A DNA stretch of 16,908 bases from an uncultured Oscillospiraceae bacterium (GTDB taxonomy: Bacteria > Bacillota > Clostridia > Oscillospirales > Acutalibacteraceae): positions 1-16,908 of the forward strand of contig UQZY01000037.1 in the NCBI GenBank assembly GCA_900545655.1, read 5' to 3'. The translations under genes and the position numbers were made by a program. Of this stretch, positions 1 through 7,088 are shown piece by piece. A model generated the notes under the pieces. It worked only from the letters and a program-made list of their open reading frames with translations. It made no database searches and was not told the origin of the DNA. Each line of letters begins with the position of its first letter. Position 1 is the stretch's first letter.

Positions 1-1
1 A

Positions 2-58
2 GACGGTACGCACGAGGACCCGCTCGCAGTTATGGGAAAAGCCGACAAAACCTCATAA
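2..58 (+). CDS. 3' end of an unidentified gene
   Basis: An open frame enters the window at base 2 and ends at a TAA (56-58). The visible C-terminus reads DGTHEDPLAVMGKADKTS. It is followed within 5 bases by a terminator hairpin, which supports a real gene ending here; the other two frames run on into the hairpin. Eighteen residues are too few to name a family, and no function is assigned. It converges with glyS. Confidence 0.45.
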   Translation, partial: DGTHEDPLAVMGKADKTS

Positions 59-62
59 ATTC

Positions 63-104
63 AAAAACCACAGCTTCGTAAAAACTACCGAAGCCGTGGT
101 TTTT
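63..104. terminator. bidirectional terminator between the upstream gene and glyS
   Basis: The arms 63-78 and 89-104 pair over 16 positions with one mismatch around a 10-base loop. The stem core is CCAC-GCTTCG / CGAAGC-GTGG. Five A's lead in and five T's follow, so a U-run is available in both directions. The position between two convergent genes fits a shared terminator. Confidence 0.85.
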
Positions 105-165
105 CTTTGTTTATCGTTTGTCTTTTATTCTTTGAACTTGTAAGCTTTTTCCGAAATTTTAAAGC

Positions 166-1581
166 TTAAAAAGCAACCTTTTCCGCAAGCCAATGTACAA
201 GCTCGTCTATGGGAACTCGTACCTGCTCCATAGTATCTCTGTCTCTGATAGTTACGGCATTGTCCGCAGGCGTATTTTCATCACCAACCGTTTCAAAATC
301 AACGGTTATGCAATAAGGAGTACCTATCTCATCCTCACGGCGATAACGCTTTCCTATGGAGCCCGCATCATCAAAGTCTACCATAAAGTACTTCGAAAGC
401 TCGTTGTAAACCTCCATTGCCTTTCCTGAAAGCTTCTTTGAAAGAGGAAGAACCGCTGCCTTGAAAGGAGCAATGGCAGGATGGAAGTGCATAACAACTC
501 TCGTGTCATTCTTTTCGGCATCAACAACCTCTTCGTCATATGCCTCAACAAGAAGGGAAAGGAAGAGACGCTCAACACCGAGAGACGGCTCAATAACATA
601 AGGAATATAACGCTCATTTGTCTCCGAATCAAAGTAGTCAAGCGTTTTTCCGGAGGTATTGATATGCTGTGTGAGGTCGTAATCCGTTCTGTCGGCAACA
701 CCCCAAAGCTCACCCCAACCGAACGGGAAAAGATACTCGAAGTCTGTTGTTGCCTTTGAATAGAAGCAAAGTTCCTCGGGGTCATGGTCACGAAGACGAA
801 GGTTTTCAGCCTTCATACCGAGAGAATAAAGCCAGTCACGGCAGAAAGAACGCCAATAATCAAACCATTCAAGATCCGTACCCGGCTTGCAGAAGAACTC
901 AAGCTCCATCTGCTCAAACTCACGTACACGGAATATGAAGTTACCCGGAGTTATCTCGTTTCTGAAGGACTTGCCTATCTGTGCAACACCGAAGGGAATC
1001 TTCTTTCTGGTTGTTCTCTGGATGTTTGCAAAGTTTACGAAAATACCCTGTGCAGTCTCGGGTCTTAAGTAAATCTCATTCTTGCTGTCCTCGGTAACAC
1101 CCTGGAAGGTCTTGAACATAAGATTAAACTTACGGATATCCGTAAAGTCGTGCGCTCCGCAGTCAGGGCAGGCAATTCCCTTTTCCTTTATGTATGTCAT
1201 GAGCTCTTCGTCAGACCATCCGGCAGGATTGTCGGAAAGGCCGTTCTCGGCAACGTAATCCTCAATAAGCTTGTCAGCTCTGTGCCTTGTCTTACACTGC
1301 TTACAATCCATAAGAGGGTCTGAAAATCCGCCGAGATGACCGGATGCCACCCATGTCTGAGGATTCATAAGAATTGCGCTGTCAAGACCGACATTGTACT
1401 GATTTTCCTGGATGAATTTCTTTCTCCATGCTTCCTTGATGTTGGTCTTCATCTCAACACCGAGAGGACCGTAGTCCCATGTGTTCGCAAGTCCTCCGTA
1501 GATCTCAGAGCCGGGATAAACAAAGCCTCTGTTCTTGCAAAGAGCCACGATTTTTTCCATTGTTTTTTCTGTGTTTTTCAT
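166..1581 (-). CDS. glyS: Glycyl-tRNA synthetase, single-chain (alpha2) type
   Basis: Class II aminoacyl-tRNA synthetase that charges tRNA-Gly with glycine in the cytoplasm. The 471-residue protein starts with the family sequence around residues 10-45 (VALCKNRGFVYPGSEIYGG and then DYGPLG). Two Cys pairs at 93/96 and 138/141 look like the zinc knuckle insert. Motif 2 begins near residue 207 (FRNEITP), motif 3 is EPSLGVERLF at 341-350, and the anticodon-binding domain fills about 363-471. This is the homodimeric form (also written glyQS), not the separate alpha/beta subunits of many Gram-negatives. The ATG at 1581 has GGAAGGAG a few bases upstream (complement of 1589-1595), which fixes the start. 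It is divergent from mnmE and monocistronic within the window. The leader is too short for a T-box, and no T-box sequence is visible. Confidence 0.97.
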   Translation of the reverse strand: MKNTEKTMEKIVALCKNRGFVYPGSEIYGGLANTWDYGPLGVEMKTNIKEAWRKKFIQENQYNVGLDSAILMNPQTWVASGHLGGFSDPLMDCKQCKTRHRADKLIEDYVAENGLSDNPAGWSDEELMTYIKEKGIACPDCGAHDFTDIRKFNLMFKTFQGVTEDSKNEIYLRPETAQGIFVNFANIQRTTRKKIPFGVAQIGKSFRNEITPGNFIFRVREFEQMELEFFCKPGTDLEWFDYWRSFCRDWLYSLGMKAENLRLRDHDPEELCFYSKATTDFEYLFPFGWGELWGVADRTDYDLTQHINTSGKTLDYFDSETNERYIPYVIEPSLGVERLFLSLLVEAYDEEVVDAEKNDTRVVMHFHPAIAPFKAAVLPLSKKLSGKAMEVYNELSKYFMVDFDDAGSIGKRYRREDEIGTPYCITVDFETVGDENTPADNAVTIRDRDTMEQVRVPIDELVHWLAEKVAF

Positions 1582-1658
1582 TTTTTACTCCTTCCGCGCA
1601 AATGGCTTTTGCGCAAAGTTTTTCACGCTTTTTACAATTTTTGCGTGTATTGTTAAAG

Positions 1659-1687
1659 ATATTAATATAATACCCTATAAAAGTCAA
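1659..1687 (-). promoter_or_regulatory. predicted glyS promoter
   Basis: On the minus strand TTGACT (1687-1682), a 17-base spacer and TAATAT (1664-1659) form a sigma-A-like promoter about 78 bases before the glyS ATG. The -35 agrees at 5 of 6 positions and the -10 at 4 of 6. It abuts the mnmE promoter back to back. Confidence 0.6.
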
Positions 1688-1716
1688 TTGATTTATACGT
1701 TCCTTTATGCTAAAAT
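1688..1716 (+). promoter_or_regulatory. predicted promoter of the mnmE-mnmG-rsmG operon
   Basis: TTGATT (1688-1693), a 17-base spacer and TAAAAT (1711-1716) give a good sigma-A-type promoter about 77 bases before the mnmE ATG. Its first base adjoins the glyS -35 on the other strand, so binding at one promoter could affect the other. Confidence 0.6.
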
Positions 1717-1792
1717 TCTTGGCGATTTATTTTATTTTCAAAAACGATGTATCCCGTCTTGTAAAAGATTGTAAAAAGGAGTTGAATCCCGT

Positions 1793-3157
1793 ATGCTGCA
1801 CACTGTTTCAGCCATATCCACACCAAACGCCGCCGGTGGTATCGGAATAATAAAAATATCCGGTGAAAACGCACTTGCCGTGGCGGACAGCGTTTTTAAA
1901 TGCGCCGGGAGCGGCTCTTTGTCGGAGCTTCCGGGTTACAGTGTAAAATTCGGACACATACACGAGGGCGACGCACTGCTCGACCAGGCTATAGCCATTG
2001 TGTACAGAGCACCGAAAAGCTACACCGGTGAAGACGTCGTCGAGCTGCAGTGCCACGGAGGACTTTATCTCATGCAGCAAATTCTGAGACTCACCTTTGA
2101 AAACGGTGCGTCGCCCGCGCCTCCCGGCGAATTTACAAAACGCGCCTTCCTTAACGGAAAGCTTGACCTCACTGAGGCAGAATCCGTCATGAGTCTTATC
2201 TCCGCCCACGGCAGACAAGCGGCGGATGCGGCATACAATACCTTAAACGGCACTCTTTCAAAAGAAATAAAAGATATCGCAGATATCTTTATTTCCGCCT
2301 CCGCCCACATGGCGGCATGGGTCGACTATCCGGATGAGGAAATTGACGAGCTGAACTTTGTTTCTCTGAAGGAGTCCTTTTCCGATGCCCGCGACAAGCT
2401 TTCGTCTCTGATTTCAAAATTTGATGCGGGGCAGGCTATAACAGAAGGTGTGGAGACGGCTATTGTCGGAAAGCCCAACGTCGGAAAGTCCACACTTATG
2501 AACCTTCTTCTTCAGAAAAACAGGTCTATAGTAACGGATATCGCCGGAACAACCAGAGATGTTGTAGAAGAAACCGCCAGAATAGGAAACGTTGTTTTAA
2601 GACTTTCGGACACGGCAGGAATACGTAACTCCGAAGATGAGGTTGAAGCGATAGGAATCGAGTTTGCAAAATCAAAGCTCTCACACGCATCGCTTGTGCT
2701 CGCGGTTCTTGACGGAAGTAAGCCCCTTGACAACGAGGACTATGAAATACTCGGTGCATGTGCGGGCAAACCGTCCGTTGCCGTGATAAACAAGAATGAC
2801 CTCGGACTTGCAGTTGATGAAAAAGATGTTTTAAGGTATACGGATAATGCCGTTGTGATAAGTGCGAAAGACCCCTGTTGCTATGAAACGCTGAAAAATA
2901 CCATCGAGAGATTACTCGGTACGGACAGCTTCGACACATCCTCCGCCATGCTTATAAACGAGCGTCAGCTTAATTGCTGCAAAAACGCCCTTACCTGTAT
3001 CGATGAGGCAATATCGGCAATAGACAACGGGCTTACAATGGACGCTGTAAATGTCAGCATAGACGCAGCCATTTCACCGCTCCTGGAATTAACCGGTGAA
3101 AAGGTATCGGAGGCAGTTGTAAACGAGGTATTTTCAAGATTCTGCGTAGGAAAGTAA
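1793..3157 (+). CDS. mnmE: tRNA modification GTPase MnmE
   Basis: With MnmG it forms the complex that installs the (carboxymethyl)aminomethyl group at C5 of wobble uridine-34 in several tRNAs. The 454-residue protein has the N-terminal folate-binding domain (about 1-118, start MLHTVSAISTPN), a helical domain, and a Ras-like G domain inserted at about 218-375. G motifs are GKPNVGKST (226-234), AGTTRD (251-256), DTAG (273-276), NKND (333-336) and SAK (357-359). The C-terminal motif is CVGK (451-454), keeping the conserved Cys of the usual C-(I/L/F)-GK ending. The ATG follows AAAAGGAG at about 11 bases. mnmG begins 11 bases downstream, so the two partners are co-transcribed. All catalytic motifs are intact. 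Confidence 0.98.
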   Translation: MLHTVSAISTPNAAGGIGIIKISGENALAVADSVFKCAGSGSLSELPGYSVKFGHIHEGDALLDQAIAIVYRAPKSYTGEDVVELQCHGGLYLMQQILRLTFENGASPAPPGEFTKRAFLNGKLDLTEAESVMSLISAHGRQAADAAYNTLNGTLSKEIKDIADIFISASAHMAAWVDYPDEEIDELNFVSLKESFSDARDKLSSLISKFDAGQAITEGVETAIVGKPNVGKSTLMNLLLQKNRSIVTDIAGTTRDVVEETARIGNVVLRLSDTAGIRNSEDEVEAIGIEFAKSKLSHASLVLAVLDGSKPLDNEDYEILGACAGKPSVAVINKNDLGLAVDEKDVLRYTDNAVVISAKDPCCYETLKNTIERLLGTDSFDTSSAMLINERQLNCCKNALTCIDEAISAIDNGLTMDAVNVSIDAAISPLLELTGEKVSEAVVNEVFSRFCVGK

Positions 3158-3168
3158 AGGTTTTATAA

Positions 3169-5049
3169 ATGAAGTATTTTGCAAAGGAATATGACGTCGC
3201 GGTGATTGGTGCCGGTCATGCCGGAATAGAGGCAGCGCTTGCAGCAGCCAGAATGGGCTGCAGCACATGTATCTTCACAATAAGCGCGGACTGGGTCGGC
3301 AATATGCCGTGCAATCCCTCTATAGGCGGCTCGTCAAAGGGACACCTTGTCCGTGAAATTGACGCCCTCGGAGGAGAGATGGCAAAGGCCGCCGACCGAA
3401 ACTTAATTCAGAGTCGTATGCTCAATCTCGGAAAAGGCCCGGCAATCCACAGTCCGCGCGCCCAGATTGACAGAAGAAACTACTCTGCATATATGAAAAA
3501 CTGTATTGAAAGTACAGAAAATCTTGACCTGCGCCAAGCAGAAATTGTCAATCTGGAACAGCTTGAAAACGGTAAATGGCAGCTCACCACAAAGCTGGAA
3601 GCGCTTTATACCGCAAGCGCAGTAATCCTTGCTACAGGTACATTTCTCGGAGGTCGCGTATATGTCGGCGACGTGTCTTACGCCAGCGGCCCGGATGGCC
3701 TCTTTCCTGCAAACGACTTATCCGGTGCTTTACATAAACTTGGAATAAAAACCCGTCGTTTCAAGACCGGCACACCCTCGAGAGTAAACAAGAGAAGTAT
3801 CAATTTTGACAAACTCGAGGTTCAGGAGGCTGATGAAAAGCTTGTAAGATTTTCATTTGACGACAGCTTTACACCTGAAAACAAAACAGTATGTCACATA
3901 ACATATACGAACGAAGAGACAAAAAAAGTCATTCTCGAAAATCTCCACAGATCTCCTCTTTACGGAGGAAAGATTGAAGGGGTCGGACCGAGATACTGCC
4001 CCAGTATAGAGGATAAAATTGTCAGGTTTGCCGAAAAGGAAAGGCATCAGATATTTATCGAGCCATGCGGTCTTAACACACAGGAGATGTATCTGCAAGG
4101 ACTTTCATCATCCCTGCCCGAGGACGTACAGCTCCGATTCCTTAAGACCATACCCGGACTTGAAAATGTACAGGTTATAAGGACTGCATATGCTATCGAG
4201 TACGATTGTATCGATCCTCTTTCATTAAAAGCCTCTCTGGAATTCCTTGATTTTCCCGGACTGTTCGGTGCAGGTCAGTTCAACGGCTCCAGCGGATATG
4301 AAGAGGCTGCCGCGCAGGGCATGATTGCAGGAATAAACGCCGTACTCAGATTAAGAGGTGAGGAGCCGTTTATTCTTGACAGAGCAAGCTCGTATATCGG
4401 AACCCTTATTGACGACCTTGTTACAAAGGGCTGCTCAGACCCATACAGAATGATGACGTCCCGTTCTGAATACCGCTTAATCCTGCGGCAGGACAATGCC
4501 GATCTTCGACTTACGGAATACGGATACAAGCTCGGTCTCATAGGTAAGGACAGATACGAGCGCCTCCTTAAAAAGAAAGCCCTTATTGATGAGGAATACG
4601 AGCGCATAAAAACTGTCACTATTGCTCCTTCGCCGGAACTCGACAAGCTTCTTGTTTCACGTGAAACATCCCCGCTGAAAACAGGTACAAAGCTCATTGA
4701 GCTCATACGAAGACCTCAACTTAAGTATGAGGATCTCGCTCCGTTTGACAAAACAAGACCCGAACTTCCGGAGGACGTCCGCGAAGAAGTGGAAATCGAG
4801 GCAAAGTACGAGGGCTATATACGCAGACAACAGGCACAGATAAATGAAATGAGAAGGCTTGAGGGTAAGCTTCTCTCCGAAAAGCTTGATTATAAAACAA
4901 TTACGGGACTGCGCCTTGAAGCACAGGAAAAGCTCAACAAGGTTAAGCCTTCAAACGTAGGACAGGCAAGCAGGATTTCGGGAGTAAGCCCTGCGGACAT
5001 CTCTGTCCTCCTGATTTATCTTGAAAAGGAGAGTCATAACAATGATTGA
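3169..5049 (+). CDS. mnmG: tRNA uridine-34 modification enzyme MnmG (GidA), FAD-dependent
   Basis: FAD- and NADH-dependent partner of MnmE in wobble-uridine modification. At 626 residues it has the normal family length. The dinucleotide-binding motif GAGHAG is at 14-19, the CNPSIGG motif at 48-54, GAGQFNGSSGYEEAAAQG at about 366-383, and SRSEYRLILRQDNAD near 430. A helical C-terminal domain would bind MnmE and tRNA. The ATG lies 11 bases after mnmE with only a weak purine-rich stretch before it, so translational coupling is likely. The last 8 bases overlap rsmG. Codons for about residues 495-500 (VSRETS) contain a perfect 16-bp parS site (4653-4668), so this stretch serves both as coding sequence and probable ParB site. 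Confidence 0.98.
   Translation: MKYFAKEYDVAVIGAGHAGIEAALAAARMGCSTCIFTISADWVGNMPCNPSIGGSSKGHLVREIDALGGEMAKAADRNLIQSRMLNLGKGPAIHSPRAQIDRRNYSAYMKNCIESTENLDLRQAEIVNLEQLENGKWQLTTKLEALYTASAVILATGTFLGGRVYVGDVSYASGPDGLFPANDLSGALHKLGIKTRRFKTGTPSRVNKRSINFDKLEVQEADEKLVRFSFDDSFTPENKTVCHITYTNEETKKVILENLHRSPLYGGKIEGVGPRYCPSIEDKIVRFAEKERHQIFIEPCGLNTQEMYLQGLSSSLPEDVQLRFLKTIPGLENVQVIRTAYAIEYDCIDPLSLKASLEFLDFPGLFGAGQFNGSSGYEEAAAQGMIAGINAVLRLRGEEPFILDRASSYIGTLIDDLVTKGCSDPYRMMTSRSEYRLILRQDNADLRLTEYGYKLGLIGKDRYERLLKKKALIDEEYERIKTVTIAPSPELDKLLVSRETSPLKTGTKLIELIRRPQLKYEDLAPFDKTRPELPEDVREEVEIEAKYEGYIRRQQAQINEMRRLEGKLLSEKLDYKTITGLRLEAQEKLNKVKPSNVGQASRISGVSPADISVLLIYLEKESHNND
4653..4668. promoter_or_regulatory. parS site (ParB loading site) inside mnmG
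   Basis: TGTTTCACGTGAAACA is a perfect 16-bp palindrome identical to the well-known Bacillus-type parS consensus. It lies in frame within mnmG. A parB gene 3.2 kb away carries parS-type recognition residues. ParB would nucleate and spread from here, about 8.7 kb from the dnaA promoter region. Confidence 0.93.
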
Positions 5050-5755
5050 CAGACAATATCTTTATGATTCGGCAAAGGCTCTCGGTATCTCTCTTGATGA
5101 TACAGCTCTTCAAAGATTTGACAGGTATGCGGAGCTTCTCGTATATTGGAATGAAAAAATCAATTTAACAGCGATAACCGAACCGAAAGAAATTGTTGAG
5201 AAACACTTTATCGATTCGCTTGCATTCCTTAAATATATACCTTTAGGAGAAGGCTGTTCTCTCATTGATGTGGGAACCGGAGCGGGTTTTCCCGGACTTG
5301 CGCTGCTTATTGCCGAGCCGAAGATAAGTGTCACCCTTCTTGACAGCACTAAAAAGAAGTTAAATGTAATAGAAGATATATTAAGAGAACTTGAGCTCTC
5401 CGCAACTCTTCTTCATATGAGAGCAGAGGAGGCGGGAAAAAATCCGGCTTACAGAGAAAAATTCGACTTTGCGACTGCAAGAGCCGTGACGAATCTGCGT
5501 GATTTGTCGGAATACTGCATTCCCTTTGTCAGAGAAAACGGATATTTTGTTTCCTTGAAGGGTGCAGGAGCAAGGGAAGAACTCGAAGGTGCAACCAATG
5601 CAATACGGATACTTGGCGGCAAAGCAGAGGATTTCTTTGATTATTCTCTTGAGGGCTGCGGAGAAAGAGCCGTTATTAAGGTAAAAAAAATATCGCAAAC
5701 TCCGGCAAAATATCCACGTCCCTCGGCACAGATCTCAAAAAAGCCACTTATTTAA
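5042..5755 (+). CDS. rsmG: 16S rRNA (guanine-527-N7) methyltransferase RsmG (GidB)
   Basis: SAM-dependent enzyme that makes m7G527 in 16S rRNA. The chosen ATG at 5042 gives 237 residues, the usual length; AAAAGGAGAG at 5024-5033 lies 8 bases upstream. A start at 5021 would add seven residues (MKRRVIT) that include the Shine-Dalgarno sequence itself, so it is rejected. Family motifs include KINLTAI (39-45), HFIDSL (55-60), the SAM-binding loop DVGTGAGFPG (76-85), FDFATARAV (131-139), SLKG (161-164) and a KYPR sequence near the C-terminus. It overlaps mnmG by 8 bases and is the last gene of the operon; a strong hairpin follows at 5817. Confidence 0.97.
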   Translation: MIDRQYLYDSAKALGISLDDTALQRFDRYAELLVYWNEKINLTAITEPKEIVEKHFIDSLAFLKYIPLGEGCSLIDVGTGAGFPGLALLIAEPKISVTLLDSTKKKLNVIEDILRELELSATLLHMRAEEAGKNPAYREKFDFATARAVTNLRDLSEYCIPFVRENGYFVSLKGAGAREELEGATNAIRILGGKAEDFFDYSLEGCGERAVIKVKKISQTPAKYPRPSAQISKKPLI

Positions 5756-5801
5756 CGTGCCTTTTGGTAATTATCTGCCGAATTTTGAAAAACGAAAATC
5801 A

Positions 5802-5830
5802 TTGAAAAAACTTCTGACTGAGTTTATGCT
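5802..5830 (+). promoter_or_regulatory. candidate noc promoter overlapping the rsmG terminator
   Basis: TTGAAA (5802-5807), a 17-base spacer and TATGCT (5825-5830) form a plausible sigma-A promoter. The -10 covers the end of the left arm of the following terminator stem (5817-5827). Initiation would fall near 5837, inside the hairpin loop, so the new transcript would lack the left arm and escape termination. There is no room for a promoter between the hairpin and the noc ribosome binding site. The -10 is only 4 of 6. Confidence 0.4.
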
Positions 5831-5862
5831 TGTTTCACGAGATAAACTCAGTTGTTTTTTTT
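5817..5862 (+). terminator. terminator of mnmE-mnmG-rsmG, abutting the noc ribosome binding site
   Basis: A perfect 11-bp stem (ACTGAGTTTAT 5817-5827 with 5842-5852) encloses a 14-base loop and is followed by eight T's (5855-5862). The noc Shine-Dalgarno sequence GAGGAG starts at the very next base (5863). The loop and right arm contain a degenerate parS (5831-5846). Confidence 0.88.
5831..5846. promoter_or_regulatory. degenerate parS-like site
   Basis: TGTTTCACGAGATAAA matches the parS consensus at 13 of 16 positions: a complete left half-site (TGTTTCAC) and a damaged right half. It sits in the loop and right arm of the rsmG terminator, outside coding sequence. Whether ParB binds it is unknown. 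Confidence 0.35.
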
Positions 5863-5877
5863 GAGGAGATGTTTAGT

Positions 5878-6714
5878 ATGCTAAGGCAAAGCAAAATCAA
5901 AAGTGCAGGACAAATTCTTCTTATTCCGCAGGAAAAGATATCTCCGAATCCCAGTCAGCCCAGAAAAATCTTTTCCGAAAATGAAATGGAAGAGCTTACA
6001 CACAGTATAAGAGAAAACGGAATCATACAGCCGATAACGGTAAGAAAGCTTTCCTCCGGACGCTATGAGCTGGTGACGGGAGAAAGAAGGCTCAGAGCGG
6101 CAAGAAATGCGGGACTTAAAACCGTTCCATGTATACTTATGAATATATCCGAGGCAAAATCTTCCCTATACAGTCTTATTGAAAATATTCAGAGAAGTGA
6201 TCTCAACTGCTTTGAAGAAGCCCTGGGCTTTAAAAACATACTTATTTCCACAGGTATTACACAGGACGAGCTTTCAAAAATACTCGGGAAATCCCAATCA
6301 TACATATCTAATAAGTTAAGACTTTTAAAGCTTACCGAGGAACAAAGAGTTAAAATAATAGAAAGCAATCTCTCCGAGCGCCATGCAAGGTGCCTTCTTT
6401 CTCTTGAAAACTCCGAACAGATTGAGAGAGTTCTTTCAATTATAGCGGACAAGCACCTTTCTGTCTCAGACAGCGAGAGGCTGGTACAGCAGGTAATCAA
6501 TCGCTCAGCAAAGAAAAATAAGCCTACCATAAAAATATTTAAGGATGTAAGACTCTTTATTAACACTCTCAATCATGCGGTAGATACGATGCGGAAGGCC
6601 GGTATAGAGGCAGACAGCATAAAGAGCGAAACAGACACGTATATCGAATACGTTGTGAGAATTCCGAAGCTTGATAACCTTGCGATAAAGGTTGATACGA
6701 AAAAAGTCGCATAA
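5878..6714 (+). CDS. noc: Noc-like ParB-family protein (nucleoid occlusion)
   Basis: ParB/Noc CTPase-fold DNA-binding protein in the position noc occupies in Bacillus, between rsmG and parA. The ATG at 5878 gives 278 residues and has GAGGAG (5863-5868) 9 bases upstream. A TTG at 5830 in frame lies inside the terminator hairpin and the ATG at 5869 directly touches the SD, so both are rejected. Visible motifs are QPRK (27-30), the nucleotide-binding GERR (68-71), ENIQR (102-106), a helix-turn-helix at about 128-150, and a C-terminal dimer domain ending in RIPK. At the four positions that, as I recall, separate ParB from Noc DNA specificity it has Q140, K146, K151 and R168, the Noc set. It lacks the GLGRGLDALF ParA-interaction N-terminus of its paralogue. 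The region before QPR is about 17 residues shorter than in B. subtilis Noc. Confidence 0.85.
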   Translation: MLRQSKIKSAGQILLIPQEKISPNPSQPRKIFSENEMEELTHSIRENGIIQPITVRKLSSGRYELVTGERRLRAARNAGLKTVPCILMNISEAKSSLYSLIENIQRSDLNCFEEALGFKNILISTGITQDELSKILGKSQSYISNKLRLLKLTEEQRVKIIESNLSERHARCLLSLENSEQIERVLSIIADKHLSVSDSERLVQQVINRSAKKNKPTIKIFKDVRLFINTLNHAVDTMRKAGIEADSIKSETDTYIEYVVRIPKLDNLAIKVDTKKVA

Positions 6715-6785
6715 AGCGACAGAAGCTCTGTTGAGCGGCAATTTATTAATTTGATTTTTCCATCTCATTTTACTCCCCAATCCAT

Positions 6786-6833
6786 AAACAGAAAGACCTG
6801 TTCTTCTTGAACGGGTTTTTCTGTTTGTTTTTT
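6786..6833 (+). terminator. noc terminator
   Basis: An 18-bp stem with two G-U pairs joins 6786-6803 to 6809-6826 around a 5-base loop, followed by GTTTTTT (6827-6833). It is about 70 bases after the noc stop and separates noc from parA transcription. Confidence 0.88.
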
Positions 6834-6843
6834 CTGTATTTTG

Positions 6844-6859
6844 TGTTTCACGTGAAACA
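6844..6859. promoter_or_regulatory. parS site between noc and parA
   Basis: This is a second perfect TGTTTCACGTGAAACA palindrome, placed just after the noc terminator and about 230 bases before parA. It is about 6.4 kb from the dnaA promoter region. ParB bound here could also influence parA-parB transcription. Confidence 0.94.
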
Positions 6860-6978
6860 TTAAACAATATATTGAAAAGTGCAATAGGAATTTTCATGGA
6901 AAAATTTCTGCGAATTTTTTTTGCACGTAGAGATAAAGAAAGTAGAAAAACAAGGAAAAAAGTTATTTTTTTTAGTAT

Positions 6979-7012
6979 TTCACTTTAAATGTATATATTT
7001 TTATGCTAATAT
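6979..7012 (+). promoter_or_regulatory. candidate parA-parB promoter
   Basis: Two overlapping readings exist. One is TTCACT (6979-6984), a 17-base spacer and TATGCT (7002-7007). The other is an extended -10, TGCTAATAT (7004-7012). Initiation would fall at about 7014-7020, giving a leader of roughly 70 bases. A third possibility is TTGACT (7020-7025), 16 bases, TATTTT (7042-7047). The choice is uncertain. Confidence 0.35.
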
Positions 7013-7018
7013 ATCTAT

Positions 7019-7041
7019 GTTGACTGAAAACAAACGTCAAC
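7019..7041. repeat. inverted repeat GTTGAC-N11-GTCAAC before parA
   Basis: Two perfect 6-bp arms (7019-7024 and 7036-7041) flank an 11-base A-rich loop, and TATTTTTTT follows. It resembles a weak terminator or attenuator, or an operator half-site pair. It lies at or just after the predicted parA start of transcription. Confidence 0.45.
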
Positions 7042-7088
7042 TATTTTTTTGTTCATAATAAACTTATAGATTGAAGAAAGGAAAAGCA

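Larger units (their letters stand above)
6715..7088. other. 374-base noc-parA intergenic region
   Basis: This gap holds the noc terminator (6786-6833), a perfect parS (6844-6859), a strongly AT-rich stretch (about 6890-7060), a candidate parA promoter (6979-7012) and an inverted repeat (7019-7041). I see no supported coding sequence in it. Confidence 0.7.

Noticed and set aside
1814..1822. ATATCCACA, one mismatch from a DnaA box
   Set aside because: It is isolated within mnmE coding sequence, far from the origin signals; a chance match is likely.
2526..2939. 137-codon minus-strand open frame within mnmE
   Set aside because: It is an antisense shadow of the G domain, with composition unlike the neighbouring genes.
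4250..4262. Partial Noc-site-like TTTTCCCGGA
   Set aside because: Only one half of the ATTTCCCGGGAAAT palindrome is present; the right half does not match, and it is in coding sequence.
4275..4706. 143-codon minus-strand open frame within mnmG
   Set aside because: It is an antisense shadow of mnmG with a Ser/Arg-rich low-information sequence and no family similarity.
5830..5877. Upstream TTG start for noc
   Set aside because: The extra codons are the terminator hairpin and the Shine-Dalgarno sequence itself; the ATG at 5878 has ideal spacing.
6899..6921. AAAAATT/AATTTTT hairpin after the second parS
   Set aside because: The stem is only A-T pairs in an AT-rich stretch, too weak to call a terminator.
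7071..7088. Upstream TTG start for parA
   Set aside because: It lies before the AAAGGA ribosome binding site of the ATG at 7089 and would add MKKGKA, absent from ParA proteins.
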